Source: Flavobacterium sp. IB48
GTDB taxonomy: Bacteria > Bacteroidota > Bacteroidia > Flavobacteriales > Flavobacteriaceae
Direction of reading: 5' to 3'
Length of the DNA: 64,000 nt
NCBI RefSeq assembly: GCF_016405855.1
Contig: NZ_JAEFCA010000004.1
Location: 530,075 to 594,074 of the forward strand
In this document: in pieces, positions 17,019 through 25,965 of the stretch
Layout: the number at the start of each line of letters is the position of its first letter
Numbering within the stretch: position 1 is the first letter of the stretch
Notes under the pieces: generated by a model
What the model was told of the DNA's origin: nothing
Database searches by the model: none
What the model saw: only the letters and a program-made list of their open reading frames with translations
Made by a program: the position numbers and the translations under genes

Positions 17019-17981
17019 TTATAATGTGTTGTCTTTTAGAATTACATGATTTGTCCAACCTTTTAGAGTGTACTTTTCTAGAATTGAATCTGGTATTTTT
17101 TCATACTCATTTTCGAAAAATTCCATTGGTATAATTGGATTCTTTTCGTCAATTATTAAAATATTGTTAGGATTATAAAAATCGTAATTTTTAATATCGA
17201 CATTTGTGGTTATAAGTTTTTTTTCTAGACCCAAACTTTCAAAAACTCTAAAAGTAAGTCCGCTTTGGCCAATTCGATTAATGTCCAAAAGTACTTTCGA
17301 ACGATTAATATAATCATTTACTTCACTTAAAGGCATGTGACTTTTTATATAAGTAATATTTTCGTCATTGTCTTTTTGTTTTTTATCGTAAATGATAAAT
17401 TTAAATTTTGAATTCTGAGAAGCTAAATTGGCAGCAATTCTTTTTAATATTGGAAGCCTTTTGTCAATTGAGCTGATATTGAAAACGTCATATTCAAATT
17501 GATTTTCATTTGTTGCGTTTTCTGAATTGTAAATCCAATTTGAGGCAAATTTTAAATTGAAATTTGCACAATCTTCTTTTTCAAAAGAAAAAACATCATC
17601 AAAGCAATGAAGAACTCGTTTGATTTTGGGACAGCGATATGTATTGTCATTAAAGAATCCGATAGATTTTTTCGTGTATTTTTTAAATTCTAAAATACTT
17701 TCAGGAGTTATAAAGTCACCTTTTATGGTCAAAATAACATCTTGAGTTTGGCTATTCTTTTTTAATTCATTGATAATTTCTTTTCCGTAATGCTGATGCT
17801 TCAAATTCGTTTTGAAAAATGCTTTTAATATAACATTGTACACTTTATGAAATACAGAAGGGTATTTGTATTTAAAAGCATTGAAGTCGATATGGCGAAC
17901 TGTGTGTCCTTGTTTTTCTAAGTCTACGGCTATATGTTTGTTAAGTCCCCAGTTGTCTAAACTTATAAGAGTGATATACAT
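17019..17981 (-). CDS. CgeB-like glycosyltransferase
   Basis: A 320-residue protein of GT-B type. The N-terminal half has LDNWGLNKHIAVDLEKQGH and later IGFFNDNTYR. The C-terminal half has a nucleotide-sugar region GQSGLTFRVFESLGLEKKLITTN, as in CgeB/spore-maturation-like transferases. The donor and acceptor sugars are unknown. It lies in the surface glycan locus and is divergent from the Kdo-kinase-like gene with 60 bp between starts. No signal peptide or membrane segment, so cytoplasmic. Confidence 0.7.
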   Translation of the reverse strand: MYITLISLDNWGLNKHIAVDLEKQGHTVRHIDFNAFKYKYPSVFHKVYNVILKAFFKTNLKHQHYGKEIINELKKNSQTQDVILTIKGDFITPESILEFKKYTKKSIGFFNDNTYRCPKIKRVLHCFDDVFSFEKEDCANFNLKFASNWIYNSENATNENQFEYDVFNISSIDKRLPILKRIAANLASQNSKFKFIIYDKKQKDNDENITYIKSHMPLSEVNDYINRSKVLLDINRIGQSGLTFRVFESLGLEKKLITTNVDIKNYDFYNPNNILIIDEKNPIIPMEFFENEYEKIPDSILEKYTLKGWTNHVILKDNTL

Positions 17982-18019
17982 TATCTTCGAAATAGTTTTT
18001 ATTAGTTGGTAAAACTAGC

Positions 18020-18027
18020 TAAATTTG
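18020..18027 (+). promoter_or_regulatory. -7 element of the Kdo-kinase-like gene
   Basis: TAAATTTG lies 14 bp upstream of the ATG at 18042. Its position excludes the in-frame TTG at 18006 as a start. Confidence 0.6.
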
Positions 18028-18041
18028 CGGAAACAATTTTT

Positions 18042-18809
18042 ATGATTTTAAGATTAAATCGCGGATATGAAAAATTTGAAAATATTCTTCTTGAATATAT
18101 TCGTTTTTTTAATACAAAAGGAGAAGACTTTGTAATTGGCCAGCGCAATCAGATAAAGCTTTTTGATTTAGACGATAAAAAAATAAACATAAAATCGTTT
18201 AAAGTTCCGCACTTTATTAATAAAATCGCCTACAAATACTTCAGAAAATCAAAAGCTAAACGTTCTTTTGAGTTTGCAAATAAATTGTTGGAATTGGGTG
18301 TTGGAACTCCAAAACCTATTGCGTTTGCTGAATTTTCTTCAATAATAGGTTTAGAAAAAAGCTTTTATGTAAGCGAACAGCTTGAATGTGATCTTACCTA
18401 TAGAGAATTGGTAGAAATTCCTGATTTTCCAGACCGCGACAATATTTTGAGACAGTTTACTAAATTTAGCTTCGATCTTCACGAAAAAGGCATTGAATTT
18501 TTAGATCATTCGCCAGGAAATACTTTAATAAAAAAGAACGCAAGCGGAAATTATGATTTCTTTCTGGTGGATTTGAACAGAATGGAATTTCATAATGAAA
18601 TGACTTTTGAAATGCGTATGAAAAACTTATGCCGCTTAACTCCGTTAAAAGAAATGGTGGCGACGATGAGTAACGAATATGCTAAATTTTATCTTAAACA
18701 GCCTGAAGAGAAGATTTTCGAAACTCTATGGAAAGATACTTCAGATTTTCAAGAGAAGTTCTATAGAAAAAAACGCCTGAAAAAGAAGCTTAAATTCTGG
18801 AAGAAATAA
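18042..18809 (+). CDS. lipopolysaccharide kinase InaA/Kdo-kinase-like protein
   Basis: A 255-residue small protein-kinase-fold protein. The catalytic loop is HEKGIEFLDHSPGN (Asp and Asn) and the metal-binding DFG-equivalent is VDLNRMEF. The glycine-rich loop is poorly conserved. Family members phosphorylate Kdo or heptose in the lipopolysaccharide inner core. The C-terminus is very basic. Its place among glycosyltransferases fits core phosphorylation. It ends inside the last 20 bases of the converging glycosyltransferase gene. Start at 18042 follows the -7 element. Confidence 0.8.
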   Translation: MILRLNRGYEKFENILLEYIRFFNTKGEDFVIGQRNQIKLFDLDDKKINIKSFKVPHFINKIAYKYFRKSKAKRSFEFANKLLELGVGTPKPIAFAEFSSIIGLEKSFYVSEQLECDLTYRELVEIPDFPDRDNILRQFTKFSFDLHEKGIEFLDHSPGNTLIKKNASGNYDFFLVDLNRMEFHNEMTFEMRMKNLCRLTPLKEMVATMSNEYAKFYLKQPEEKIFETLWKDTSDFQEKFYRKKRLKKKLKFWKK

Positions 18810-19560
18810 GCTTTCTTAATTCTTTGTAGCGAATATAAACGCTGTAAGCATTCAAATAACATATTGTAAAGCCTTTTTGTCCGTCCAGAAAACCAAAACG
18901 GATAATAAGTTGGTATAAAAAAGTGTATAAAGGATGGAACAACTGCATTAATAAATATGGTTTTATCCCTTTTACAAATTTTTCGTTGGCTTTAAGAATT
19001 CCGTAATTGTACATTTTCGATTTGTAATCTTCATAAGAAGAGTACGAAAAATGTATGAGTTTGTGTTTTAAAGTAGAAATTGATCCGTTTACAATTAACT
19101 TTTCGTGAACAGTTCTTTCTGAATCGTATCGACATTTCGATTTATCAAAAAGCCTGAAAATCTTATCAGTCTGCCAGCCACTGAAATTTAATCTATTGTT
19201 TTTAAACATAAAAATGCGATAGATAAAATAAGCGCTTGCAGCATTTTGGGAATTAATTTCAGTAACGATTTCAGATTTTAATTCGGGTGTTAATCTTTCG
19301 TCGGCATCAATAAATAAAACCCATGAGTTTCGAGCTTGATCCAACGCAAAATTTCGCTGAGAAGTATAATCAATAAATGCATTCTGAATTAATTTTACAT
19401 TGTTAAAAGACTCAACAATGCTTACTGTTTTATCAGTGCTAAAAGAATCAACAACAATTATTTCATCAGCAAAATCAATATCTTCAAGAAGCGATTTTAT
19501 GTGCTGTTCTTCATTAAGCGTAATAATCAATACTGATAATTTTTGCCCTTCACTATTCAT
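18790..19560 (-). CDS. family 2 glycosyltransferase (WaaE/KdtX-like)
   Basis: A 256-residue GT-A enzyme. LSVLIITLNEEQHI begins the fold, and the DXD-type metal site is in FIDADERL. The C-terminal region has a hydrophobic segment (PYLLMQLFHPLYTFLYQ). It resembles WaaE-type enzymes that add glucose to the heptose of the core. It overlaps the end of the converging kinase gene by 20 bp and lies 16 bp downstream of the heptosyltransferase-like gene, so those two leftward genes are probably an operon. It is a distant paralogue of the gene at 20769-21515. Confidence 0.85.
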   Translation of the reverse strand: MNSEGQKLSVLIITLNEEQHIKSLLEDIDFADEIIVVDSFSTDKTVSIVESFNNVKLIQNAFIDYTSQRNFALDQARNSWVLFIDADERLTPELKSEIVTEINSQNAASAYFIYRIFMFKNNRLNFSGWQTDKIFRLFDKSKCRYDSERTVHEKLIVNGSISTLKHKLIHFSYSSYEDYKSKMYNYGILKANEKFVKGIKPYLLMQLFHPLYTFLYQLIIRFGFLDGQKGFTICYLNAYSVYIRYKELRKLISSRI

Positions 19561-19576
19561 GCTGATCCTTTACTTT

Positions 19577-20641
19577 TCAATTTTTATATTCTTGAAAATA
19601 AGTCTCTAATTTTTTCAGCATAAGTTCTAATGGATACTCAGCATAATATTCAAAAGTATGTTCTTTTATATATTGCTCTGTATGTTTCTCGTAGATTTCA
19701 GGTTTTAAGTCTTTTAAATGAACAGATACATTTTTTGCTTCATTCTCAAACAGCTGCCAAGTTTCTTTTCTAACAGAAGGAGTAAAGATCGAGAAAGTTG
19801 GAATTTCAAGTGCTTTTGCCATATTTACAGCGCCGCCTTCGTTTCCAATAAGCATTTCGCATTGAGAAAGTATTGCCAAAAACTGACGTAAATCTGTAGC
19901 GTACAAATCGAAGATAATATGCTTTTTTGTTTCGTCAGAACAATGATTATAAACCTCCAAAGCTTGCTCTTTCTGGTTCGGAATATAATTAAAAAGAATA
20001 GTAGCGTTTGTTTTGGCTACTGTAAAATCGATAATTTTTGCCATTCCGTCTAGCGGATATGTTTTGTAGTGCTCGCTTCCTAAAATTCCAAACATAATTA
20101 GCGGTTTTTCAGGATCTATATTGTAGCTGTTTAAAATATTTTTTGCTTCTGCAATTTCAGATTCTTTTAAATAAATCTTTGGTTTTACATTGGTTATCTT
20201 TTCTGTGAAAAAAGGCTTAAGAAGCAATAATCTGTTTTCGATTGCTAAACCATATTCTGATTTTATGGCATCAAAACGCTCATAACTGTAGTTGTAAAAA
20301 ATGTTAGAATACCATTTATGATAGGAAACTTTAAATTTTGCTCCAGAAAAAAACGTAATCAAATTCGTTCCCAATTTGCTGTATACATCGATTACCGCAT
20401 CATATTTTTTTCTTCGAATTTCAAAAATGAATTTAATGAAGCCAAAAGTAGATTTTCTGATTTTATTAGTTACTGGAATAATGTTATCAATATTCGGATT
20501 TTCTGTAAGAACATCAATCGAATTAGGATAACACATATAGGCAATTGTAGAATCTGGGAACTTGGCTTTTAAGTTGTTGCAGATAATTGTGCTTGTTAAG
20601 ACGTCTCCGATTCTTTTTTGCTGAATAACTAATATTCTCAT
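19577..20641 (-). CDS. family 9 glycosyltransferase (heptosyltransferase-like)
   Basis: A 354-residue GT-B protein starting MRILVIQQKRIGDVLTST, the classical N-terminus of GT9 ADP-heptose:LPS heptosyltransferases. The C-terminal donor-site motif is GNEGGAVNMAKALEIPTFSIF. The ATG at 20641 was chosen because it begins this conserved strand; the longer in-frame extension is not family-like. Role: transfer of heptose or a related sugar to the lipopolysaccharide core. First gene of a two-gene leftward unit. Confidence 0.87.
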   Translation of the reverse strand: MRILVIQQKRIGDVLTSTIICNNLKAKFPDSTIAYMCYPNSIDVLTENPNIDNIIPVTNKIRKSTFGFIKFIFEIRRKKYDAVIDVYSKLGTNLITFFSGAKFKVSYHKWYSNIFYNYSYERFDAIKSEYGLAIENRLLLLKPFFTEKITNVKPKIYLKESEIAEAKNILNSYNIDPEKPLIMFGILGSEHYKTYPLDGMAKIIDFTVAKTNATILFNYIPNQKEQALEVYNHCSDETKKHIIFDLYATDLRQFLAILSQCEMLIGNEGGAVNMAKALEIPTFSIFTPSVRKETWQLFENEAKNVSVHLKDLKPEIYEKHTEQYIKEHTFEYYAEYPLELMLKKLETYFQEYKN

Positions 20642-20737
20642 TTGGTTTTTATGTTCAATTTGAAAGCTAAAGTACAAACTATTTTGTGAAGTGAACAAGT
20701 GATGGCGGTAATAAGATTAAACTAAATTAAAAAGTCA

Positions 20738-20745
20738 TATTTTTG
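20738..20745 (+). promoter_or_regulatory. -7 element of glycosyltransferase gene
   Basis: TATTTTTG, 23 bp before the ATG at 20769, matches TAnnTTTG; the in-frame upstream codon at 20745 overlaps it and cannot be the start. Confidence 0.55.
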
Positions 20746-20768
20746 TGCTCAACAAATTAAAATTGACA

Positions 20769-21515
20769 ATGGGAATTAGCGGTTTGGTTATTACTTTCAA
20801 TGAAGAGAAAAACATTGGAAAATGTATAGATGCCTTATTTAAAGTTTGTGATGAAGTTATTATTGTAGACTCTTTTAGTAAAGATCGTACAGTAGAAATA
20901 GCTAAAGAAAAAGGAGCACAGGTTATTCAGCAAGTATTTTTAGGAGATGGACCGCAGCGTACGCACGGATTGCCTTTTTGTAAAAATGACTGGATTTTAA
21001 ATCTGGATGCAGACGAATTTTTAGATAAGGATGCAGAGGAATTTATTCTGGAGAAAAAATATCTAGAAGGAAACTATGATGCTTTAAGTTTTAGAGTAAA
21101 AAACTTTCTGGCAGATAAATTAATAGATTTTTCTGGATGGTATCCAGATCATAAAGTTCGTTTCTTTAATAAACAAACAGCTCATCCTTCAGATTCTAAA
21201 GTACATCAGAAAATTGTTGCTCAAAATGAGAAAAAGGTTGCAGTGCATATTTTACATTATGGATGGGATTCTTTTGATCAGATTATTGCAAAAAAGAACC
21301 AATATTCAGGATGGCATGCCCAACAATTATTTGATCAAGGAAAAAGAATAAATGCGTTTAAGCCTGTTTTGAACGGAACAGTAGCCTTTATCCGTTGCTA
21401 TTTCTTTAAAAAAGGAATTTTTAACGGTCTTGATGGATTGACAATTGCAATGATTCAGGCCTTTTTTTCTTATATGAAATATGCTAAGCTTATAAAACTT
21501 CAAAAAAGGAAGTGA
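20769..21515 (+). CDS. family 2 glycosyltransferase (WaaE-like)
   Basis: A 248-residue GT-A enzyme beginning ISGLVITFNEEKNIGKC, with LNLDADEFL as the metal-binding DXD-type motif and IDFSGWYPDHKVRFFN in the acceptor region. It is similar in layout to the leftward gene at 18790-19560, including a shared FSGW segment, so the two are probably old paralogues. It probably adds a core sugar of lipopolysaccharide. It runs opposite to the GT9 gene and ends at a strong hairpin. Confidence 0.86.
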   Translation: MGISGLVITFNEEKNIGKCIDALFKVCDEVIIVDSFSKDRTVEIAKEKGAQVIQQVFLGDGPQRTHGLPFCKNDWILNLDADEFLDKDAEEFILEKKYLEGNYDALSFRVKNFLADKLIDFSGWYPDHKVRFFNKQTAHPSDSKVHQKIVAQNEKKVAVHILHYGWDSFDQIIAKKNQYSGWHAQQLFDQGKRINAFKPVLNGTVAFIRCYFFKKGIFNGLDGLTIAMIQAFFSYMKYAKLIKLQKRK

Positions 21516-21516
21516 C

Positions 21517-21560
21517 AAAAAAAATCCAAATTCCAATAATAAAATGGAATTTGGATTTTT
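21517..21560. terminator. bidirectional terminator
   Basis: Arms AAAATCCAAATTCCA and its complement (about 21521-21535 and 21545-21560) with A and T tracts, between converging glycosyltransferase and dapD genes. Confidence 0.9.
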
Positions 21561-21581
21561 AATATTAAGATCTTTTAAAAC

Positions 21582-22397
21582 CTATACCGCAACATCGTAT
21601 TCGCGAAGTGCATTGTTTAAAGAAGTTTTTAAATCTGTAGATGGTTTACGAGTTCCGATAATTAAGGCACAAGGAACTTGAAATTCGCCAGCAGCAAATT
21701 TCTTAGTGTAGCTTCCAGGAATAACCACAGAACGAGCTGGTACATAACCTTTCATTTCAACTGGCTCATCACCTGTAACATCGATAATTTTTGTAGATGC
21801 TGTTAAGCATACGTTAGCTCCAAGAACTGCTTCTTTTCCAACATGAACACCTTCAACAACGATACAACGAGAACCAATAAAAGCGCCATCTTCGATAATA
21901 ACTGGAGCAGCTTGCAATGGCTCAAGAACACCACCAATACCAACACCACCACTTAAGTGTACGTTTTTACCAATTTGAGCACAGCTTCCTACAGTTGCCC
22001 AAGTATCAACCATTGTTCCTTCGTCTACATAAGCTCCAATGTTTACGTAACTTGGCATTAAGATTACACCGCTTGAAATGTAAGCACCGTAACGAGCTAC
22101 AGCGTTTGGTACTACACGAATTCCTTTTTCAGCATAATTTCTCTTTAGCAACATTTTATCGTGGTATTCAAAAATACCAGATTCCCATGTTTCCATTTTT
22201 TGAATCGGGAAATACATTACAACTGCTTTTTTAACCCATTCGTTTACCTGCCATTTGTCACCAACTGGTTCAGCAACACGTAATTTCCCTGCGTCTACCA
22301 ATTCGATTACTTCTCTAATGGCGTCAGTAGTTGTAGTTTCTTGCAATAAAGCTCTGTTTTCCCAAGCTTGTTCAATTATAGTCTGTAAAGAATTCAT
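21582..22397 (-). CDS. dapD: tetrahydrodipicolinate N-succinyltransferase DapD
   Basis: A 271-residue enzyme that succinylates tetrahydrodipicolinate in lysine and diaminopimelate synthesis. An N-terminal helical part is followed by hexapeptide-repeat beta-helix turns (GAYVDEGTMVDTWATVGSC and VHLSGGVGIGGVLEP are diagnostic). Length matches the family. It is monocistronic. Diaminopimelate is needed for peptidoglycan, so the gene is probably essential. A TATCTTTG -7 element lies 17 bp upstream of the ATG. Confidence 0.93.
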   Translation of the reverse strand: MNSLQTIIEQAWENRALLQETTTTDAIREVIELVDAGKLRVAEPVGDKWQVNEWVKKAVVMYFPIQKMETWESGIFEYHDKMLLKRNYAEKGIRVVPNAVARYGAYISSGVILMPSYVNIGAYVDEGTMVDTWATVGSCAQIGKNVHLSGGVGIGGVLEPLQAAPVIIEDGAFIGSRCIVVEGVHVGKEAVLGANVCLTASTKIIDVTGDEPVEMKGYVPARSVVIPGSYTKKFAAGEFQVPCALIIGTRKPSTDLKTSLNNALREYDVAV

Positions 22398-22413
22398 ACG
22401 TTTAATTTTTTGG

Positions 22414-22421
22414 CAAAGATA
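22414..22421 (-). promoter_or_regulatory. -7 element of dapD
   Basis: TATCTTTG on the minus strand, 17 bp before the ATG at 22397, matches TAnnTTTG. Confidence 0.6.
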
Positions 22422-22564
22422 CAGTATTTGTAGAAATGCAAAAAAGCAAAACGGTTTGAAAATGTTACATATTTAACTTTTTGTTTCTTATTTGTAAAAT
22501 CAGAAAAGCTGTATATGTTTTTAATTAATACCGTTACCGCTAAAAGTTTTTTTTATATCAAAAT

Positions 22565-22608
22565 ATGACAAAAGTCAGGATTTGTACTTTTTCTTCGCTT
22601 TAATTTCG
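22565..22608 (+). promoter_or_regulatory. Fnr-like site plus -7 element upstream of the PAS protein gene
   Basis: ATGAC-AAAA-GTCAG at 22565-22578 is a TGAC-N4-GTCA inverted repeat. The -7-like TAATTTCG lies at 22601-22608. The site centre is 36.5 bp from the last base of the -7 element, the same spacing as the three other sites in this window. The half-site is the most divergent of the four. Confidence 0.6.
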
Positions 22609-22658
22609 CAGTGTTGATCAACATTCCATTCCATAAATAATCATATAAGCAGTAAAAT

Positions 22659-23291
22659 ATGAATCAAGAAAATCACCTTCAAAACAGAGTAATCATTGAC
22701 AAAGAAGTAAGCTGGGATAAAACTCAGGTTATTATGAGTAAAACAAACGCATACGGAATTATAGAATACGCCAACGAAGTATTTGTAGACGTTTGTGGTT
22801 ACGAAGATTATGAATTAATGGGCCAGCCTCATAATATCATACGCCACCCGGATATGCCAAAAGTTATTTTTAAAGTGCTTTGGGAGAATCTTAAAAACGG
22901 GAAAAACTTTCATGCTATTGTAAAAAACCTTGCAAAGTCTGGAAGATACTATTGGGTAATTACAGATTTTGAAATTGCCCGCGACGAAAACGATGTTATT
23001 GTAAATTATTTCGGAAGAAGACAGGCTGTACCGCAAGAAGTAATTGCGATGCATATTGAGCCTTTGTACAAAAAGTTGTTGCAGATTGAAGCAGCAAGTG
23101 GAGTAGAATTTAGCGAAAAGTACTTAATTGGTTTCTTAGAAGAGAAAAAGAGAACTTACGTTGAATATATTAAGGAGTTGATTTACGAACATGAAAAATC
23201 GCAATCTAAGTTTGCTAATTACTCAGAAGAAGAGGATGCAGGAGAAGAGGAAGAACACAGAGGTTTTTTCGGCCGATTGTTCGGAAGATAA
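22659..23291 (+). CDS. PAS domain protein (Aer-like sensor domain)
   Basis: A 210-residue soluble protein. A PAS fold covers about residues 20-120, with IIEYANEVFVDVCGY, the NIIRHPDMP motif and YYWVITDFEIA, all as in Aer-type redox or energy sensors that bind FAD. The remaining 90 residues are helical and end in an acidic Glu-rich run and a short GFFGRLFGR tail. There is no kinase, cyclase or methyl-accepting domain, so its output partner is separate. The Fnr-like site upstream links it to low-oxygen control; that link is an inference. Confidence 0.82.
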   Translation: MNQENHLQNRVIIDKEVSWDKTQVIMSKTNAYGIIEYANEVFVDVCGYEDYELMGQPHNIIRHPDMPKVIFKVLWENLKNGKNFHAIVKNLAKSGRYYWVITDFEIARDENDVIVNYFGRRQAVPQEVIAMHIEPLYKKLLQIEAASGVEFSEKYLIGFLEEKKRTYVEYIKELIYEHEKSQSKFANYSEEEDAGEEEEHRGFFGRLFGR

Positions 23292-23324
23292 ATTGAGTTA
23301 TTTTTTAGGTTTGAATATTTGGAT

Positions 23325-23362
23325 AAAAATCCGTCTTGAAATATTTTCAAGGCGGATTTTTT
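23325..23362. terminator. bidirectional terminator
   Basis: AAAAATCCGTCTTGAAA pairs with TTTCAAGGCGGATTTT (one G-T wobble, 3-nt loop) with A and T tracts. It lies between converging PAS and sulfatase genes. Confidence 0.9.
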
Positions 23363-23381
23363 ATTTATCAATTATTAATTA

Positions 23382-25253
23382 TTAATCAAAACTTAGTTGA
23401 TTGTCTATTACTCGATTGTTGAAAGATTGAATGTAACCTTTTAAAAAACGTTCAAGCTCGTTTGCTTTTGGTTTATTCGTTTCAATTAAATTATGTTTCA
23501 ATAAAGTATCTTTTTTCCAATTGTATAAACCGATAGTACGATTGTTTGCAAAAGCAAGATAATAGTCATCGACAATGCAGTGGTAAGTGTCTTGAAGGTA
23601 ATAAACCGCAAAATTTTGTTGAGATTTGAAGCTTTTTCCAAAAGATATTATTTCTGCTTTTATATTTAAGTAATCAAGTATGCTAGGCATAATATCGATT
23701 TGTTGAAAGTTCTTCTCATCAGCAACATTGAAACTTGGATTTGAAGGATCAAAGAACAATATTGGAATTCTAAATTTACCAACATTTGTCTTATCTGCTT
23801 CTGAAGTTCCGCTAGAAGATGTATGGTCGGCTGTTATTACAAAAAGAGTATTGTTGTACCACTTTTCTTTTTTGGCACTTTTGAAAAATTTTCGAAGCGC
23901 AAAATCTGTATAGGCAATACTTTCTTGGATTTCTGTATTTCCTTTTGGGAATTTACCTTTATACTTTTCAGGAATTATGTAAGGATTGTGTGATGAAATC
24001 GTGAATATAGAACTAAAGAAAGGCTGTTTGAAAGAAGTAAGTTTTGCAGCGAAAAATTGTAAAAACTCTTCATCAAAAATCCCCCATTTTCCATCAAATG
24101 CTGGACTTCCTACATATTGGTCTTTACCATAATATTCATCAAAACCTGCCACTTTACAATATTGATCAAAATTTTGACTTCCGTTAAAAGCGCCGTGAAA
24201 AAAAGAAGTATTATAACCTTCCTTTTTCAAGATTTGCGGAAGACTTTTTGTTTTGTTTAAAGCATAACCTGAGGTTATAAAAGAATTATTCATTAAACTA
24301 GGAATGCTTGATATAGTTGATGGAACCGCATCGATAGACACTTTTCCGTTAGCAAATCCGTTTTTAAAATAATGAGCTTTTGTAATTAACGAATCTAAAA
24401 AAGGAGTTTGACCACAATGAATGTTTTCGTTTCCAAAACTTTCTAGAATAATTACAACTACATTTTTTTTATCAGCAGGAAGTTTAGGGTTTATAGAAAG
24501 AACAGGATTATAGATTGATTTTAATTCAGAATCGCTATAATAATGAACTTTTTCAAGTTCTTTTTTCTTAAAAGCGGTTTTTAGAATAGTGAAAGGAGTA
24601 TTTAAAACCAAAGCAGAGGTATTTAAATTTCCATATCGCATTCCGTCAACAATCTTAATAGGTTTTTTTTGTACACCTCCGCGTATCATTAATAGAACTA
24701 CAAAAATTGAAATAACAGTATAAATGGCTTTTTGTACATAATCTCGTCTATTCAATTCTTTAGGCGTAATAGGGCTTTTTGCTTTAGGAAGTAGTTTCCA
24801 TAAAACAAAACCTGTAATTATAAAGAGAATCGCGATATACCAAAACTCTTTTAAAAAAGAAGGAATTAATCGGATTACATCATGCTCCATTCCGTCTGCG
24901 GTAATCATTGCGTAGGTGCTTCTTCGGCCAGTAAAACGATAGTAAATAATATCAATAAAATTGGTTGCAATAAAAGCAAGATTAACTGCGTAAAATGATA
25001 CAAGCAAAATCTTTTGGTATTTCGGACTGTATTTAAAATTACCAGGAAAAAGATGTGCAATTAAAAAAGGTATGTTGATATAAGCAACCGCAGCTAGATC
25101 AAAAAGCAAACCGCCAGAAAAAACTCTTATGCTTAAGTTATTAAATAATTCGAGATTGACGCAGTAAAAAAGAATTCTGCAGATTTGATAAACTGCAACA
25201 ATTAGGATAAATCTATTTATAAATAAAATTAAATTCGTTTTGTAATTACTCAT
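23382..25253 (-). CDS. LTA synthase/phosphoglycerol transferase-like sulfatase-fold protein
   Basis: A 623-residue protein with about five N-terminal transmembrane helices (residues 10-190) and a large periplasmic alkaline phosphatase/sulfatase-fold domain. Metal-site and nucleophile motifs are VVIILESFGNENIH and AVPSTISSIPS (likely Thr313). Later residues include FHGAFNGSQNFD and ITADHTSSSG. It resembles LtaS and MdoB-type enzymes that transfer phosphoglycerol or phosphoethanolamine to envelope glycans. In a Gram-negative flavobacterium the acceptor is unknown. It is divergent from ruvX, with TACTTTTG at 25310-25303 upstream. Confidence 0.88.
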   Translation of the reverse strand: MSNYKTNLILFINRFILIVAVYQICRILFYCVNLELFNNLSIRVFSGGLLFDLAAVAYINIPFLIAHLFPGNFKYSPKYQKILLVSFYAVNLAFIATNFIDIIYYRFTGRRSTYAMITADGMEHDVIRLIPSFLKEFWYIAILFIITGFVLWKLLPKAKSPITPKELNRRDYVQKAIYTVISIFVVLLMIRGGVQKKPIKIVDGMRYGNLNTSALVLNTPFTILKTAFKKKELEKVHYYSDSELKSIYNPVLSINPKLPADKKNVVVIILESFGNENIHCGQTPFLDSLITKAHYFKNGFANGKVSIDAVPSTISSIPSLMNNSFITSGYALNKTKSLPQILKKEGYNTSFFHGAFNGSQNFDQYCKVAGFDEYYGKDQYVGSPAFDGKWGIFDEEFLQFFAAKLTSFKQPFFSSIFTISSHNPYIIPEKYKGKFPKGNTEIQESIAYTDFALRKFFKSAKKEKWYNNTLFVITADHTSSSGTSEADKTNVGKFRIPILFFDPSNPSFNVADEKNFQQIDIMPSILDYLNIKAEIISFGKSFKSQQNFAVYYLQDTYHCIVDDYYLAFANNRTIGLYNWKKDTLLKHNLIETNKPKANELERFLKGYIQSFNNRVIDNQLSFD

Positions 25254-25302
25254 TTGTACTGATAGAATAAAAGCCTTGTTTTTTAGTAAAATTTTTTTTG
25301 CG

Positions 25303-25310
25303 CAAAAGTA
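25303..25310 (-). promoter_or_regulatory. -7 element of the sulfatase-fold gene
   Basis: TACTTTTG on the minus strand, 50 bp before the ATG, matches TAnnTTTG. Confidence 0.5.
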
Positions 25311-25376
25311 TTTTTTTTTAATGAAAATAAAAGTTTTTTTCTGACAAAAAAAAATATAAATTGCATTTTCTGGTTA

Positions 25377-25410
25377 TTGTGGGAAAGGATAGGAAAAATA
25401 TTTACCTTTG
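25377..25410 (+). promoter_or_regulatory. ruvX promoter
   Basis: TTG at 25377-25379, a 23-bp spacer and TACCTTTG at 25403-25410 match the flavobacterial -33/-7 consensus. The ATG follows 15 bp later. Confidence 0.75.
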
Positions 25411-25425
25411 CTGAAAAAATAAAAC

Positions 25426-25839
25426 ATGCCAAGAATTCTTTCAATAGATTACGGACAAAAGCGTACAGGGATTGCTGTTACAGACGAAATGCAAATTATT
25501 GCTTCGGGTTTAACAACGATTCCAACACATACTTTGATCGACTTTCTGAAAGATTATTTTGCGAAAGAAAAAGTCGAAGCGGTTTTAATTGGCGAACCAA
25601 AACAAATGAACGGAATGCCTTCTGAGAGTGCTTCTGTGATTAATGGTTTTGCAACCCATTTTTCGAATATTTTTCCAGAGATGAAAGTGATTCGTGTCGA
25701 TGAACGTTTTACTTCAAAAATGGCATTTCAAACCATGATCGACAGTGGTTTAAGTAAAAAGCAACGTCAGAATAAAGGATTAATAGACGAAATTTCTGCT
25801 ACAATTATGCTTCAAGATTATCTTTCCGCAAAAAAATAA
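25426..25839 (+). CDS. ruvX: RuvX/YqgF family Holliday junction resolvase-like nuclease
   Basis: A 137-residue RNase H-fold protein. It starts RILSIDYGQKRTGIAVTD, which carries the first catalytic Asp. VRVDERFTS (Glu) and a C-terminal acidic residue in GLIDEISATIML complete the site. YqgF proteins process the 5' end of pre-16S rRNA and were first named as putative resolvases. Length is normal. It sits upstream of mqo with a separate promoter between them. Confidence 0.9.
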   Translation: MPRILSIDYGQKRTGIAVTDEMQIIASGLTTIPTHTLIDFLKDYFAKEKVEAVLIGEPKQMNGMPSESASVINGFATHFSNIFPEMKVIRVDERFTSKMAFQTMIDSGLSKKQRQNKGLIDEISATIMLQDYLSAKK

Positions 25840-25935
25840 CGCTGTTCGTCGTATTTTTTATTTATAATTTAAAGGTTTTTAGAAAATCCTAACTTTTATC
25901 ATCTAAAAATTAGTTTTTTTTTGCAATTAAAAAAG

Positions 25936-25943
25936 TACCTTTG
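25936..25943 (+). promoter_or_regulatory. -7 element of mqo
   Basis: TACCTTTG lies 23 bp before the ATG at 25966. The nearest TTG (25921) has only a 12-bp spacer, so the -33 element is unclear. Confidence 0.5.
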
Positions 25944-25965
25944 CACTTTAAATAAAAATACTGTT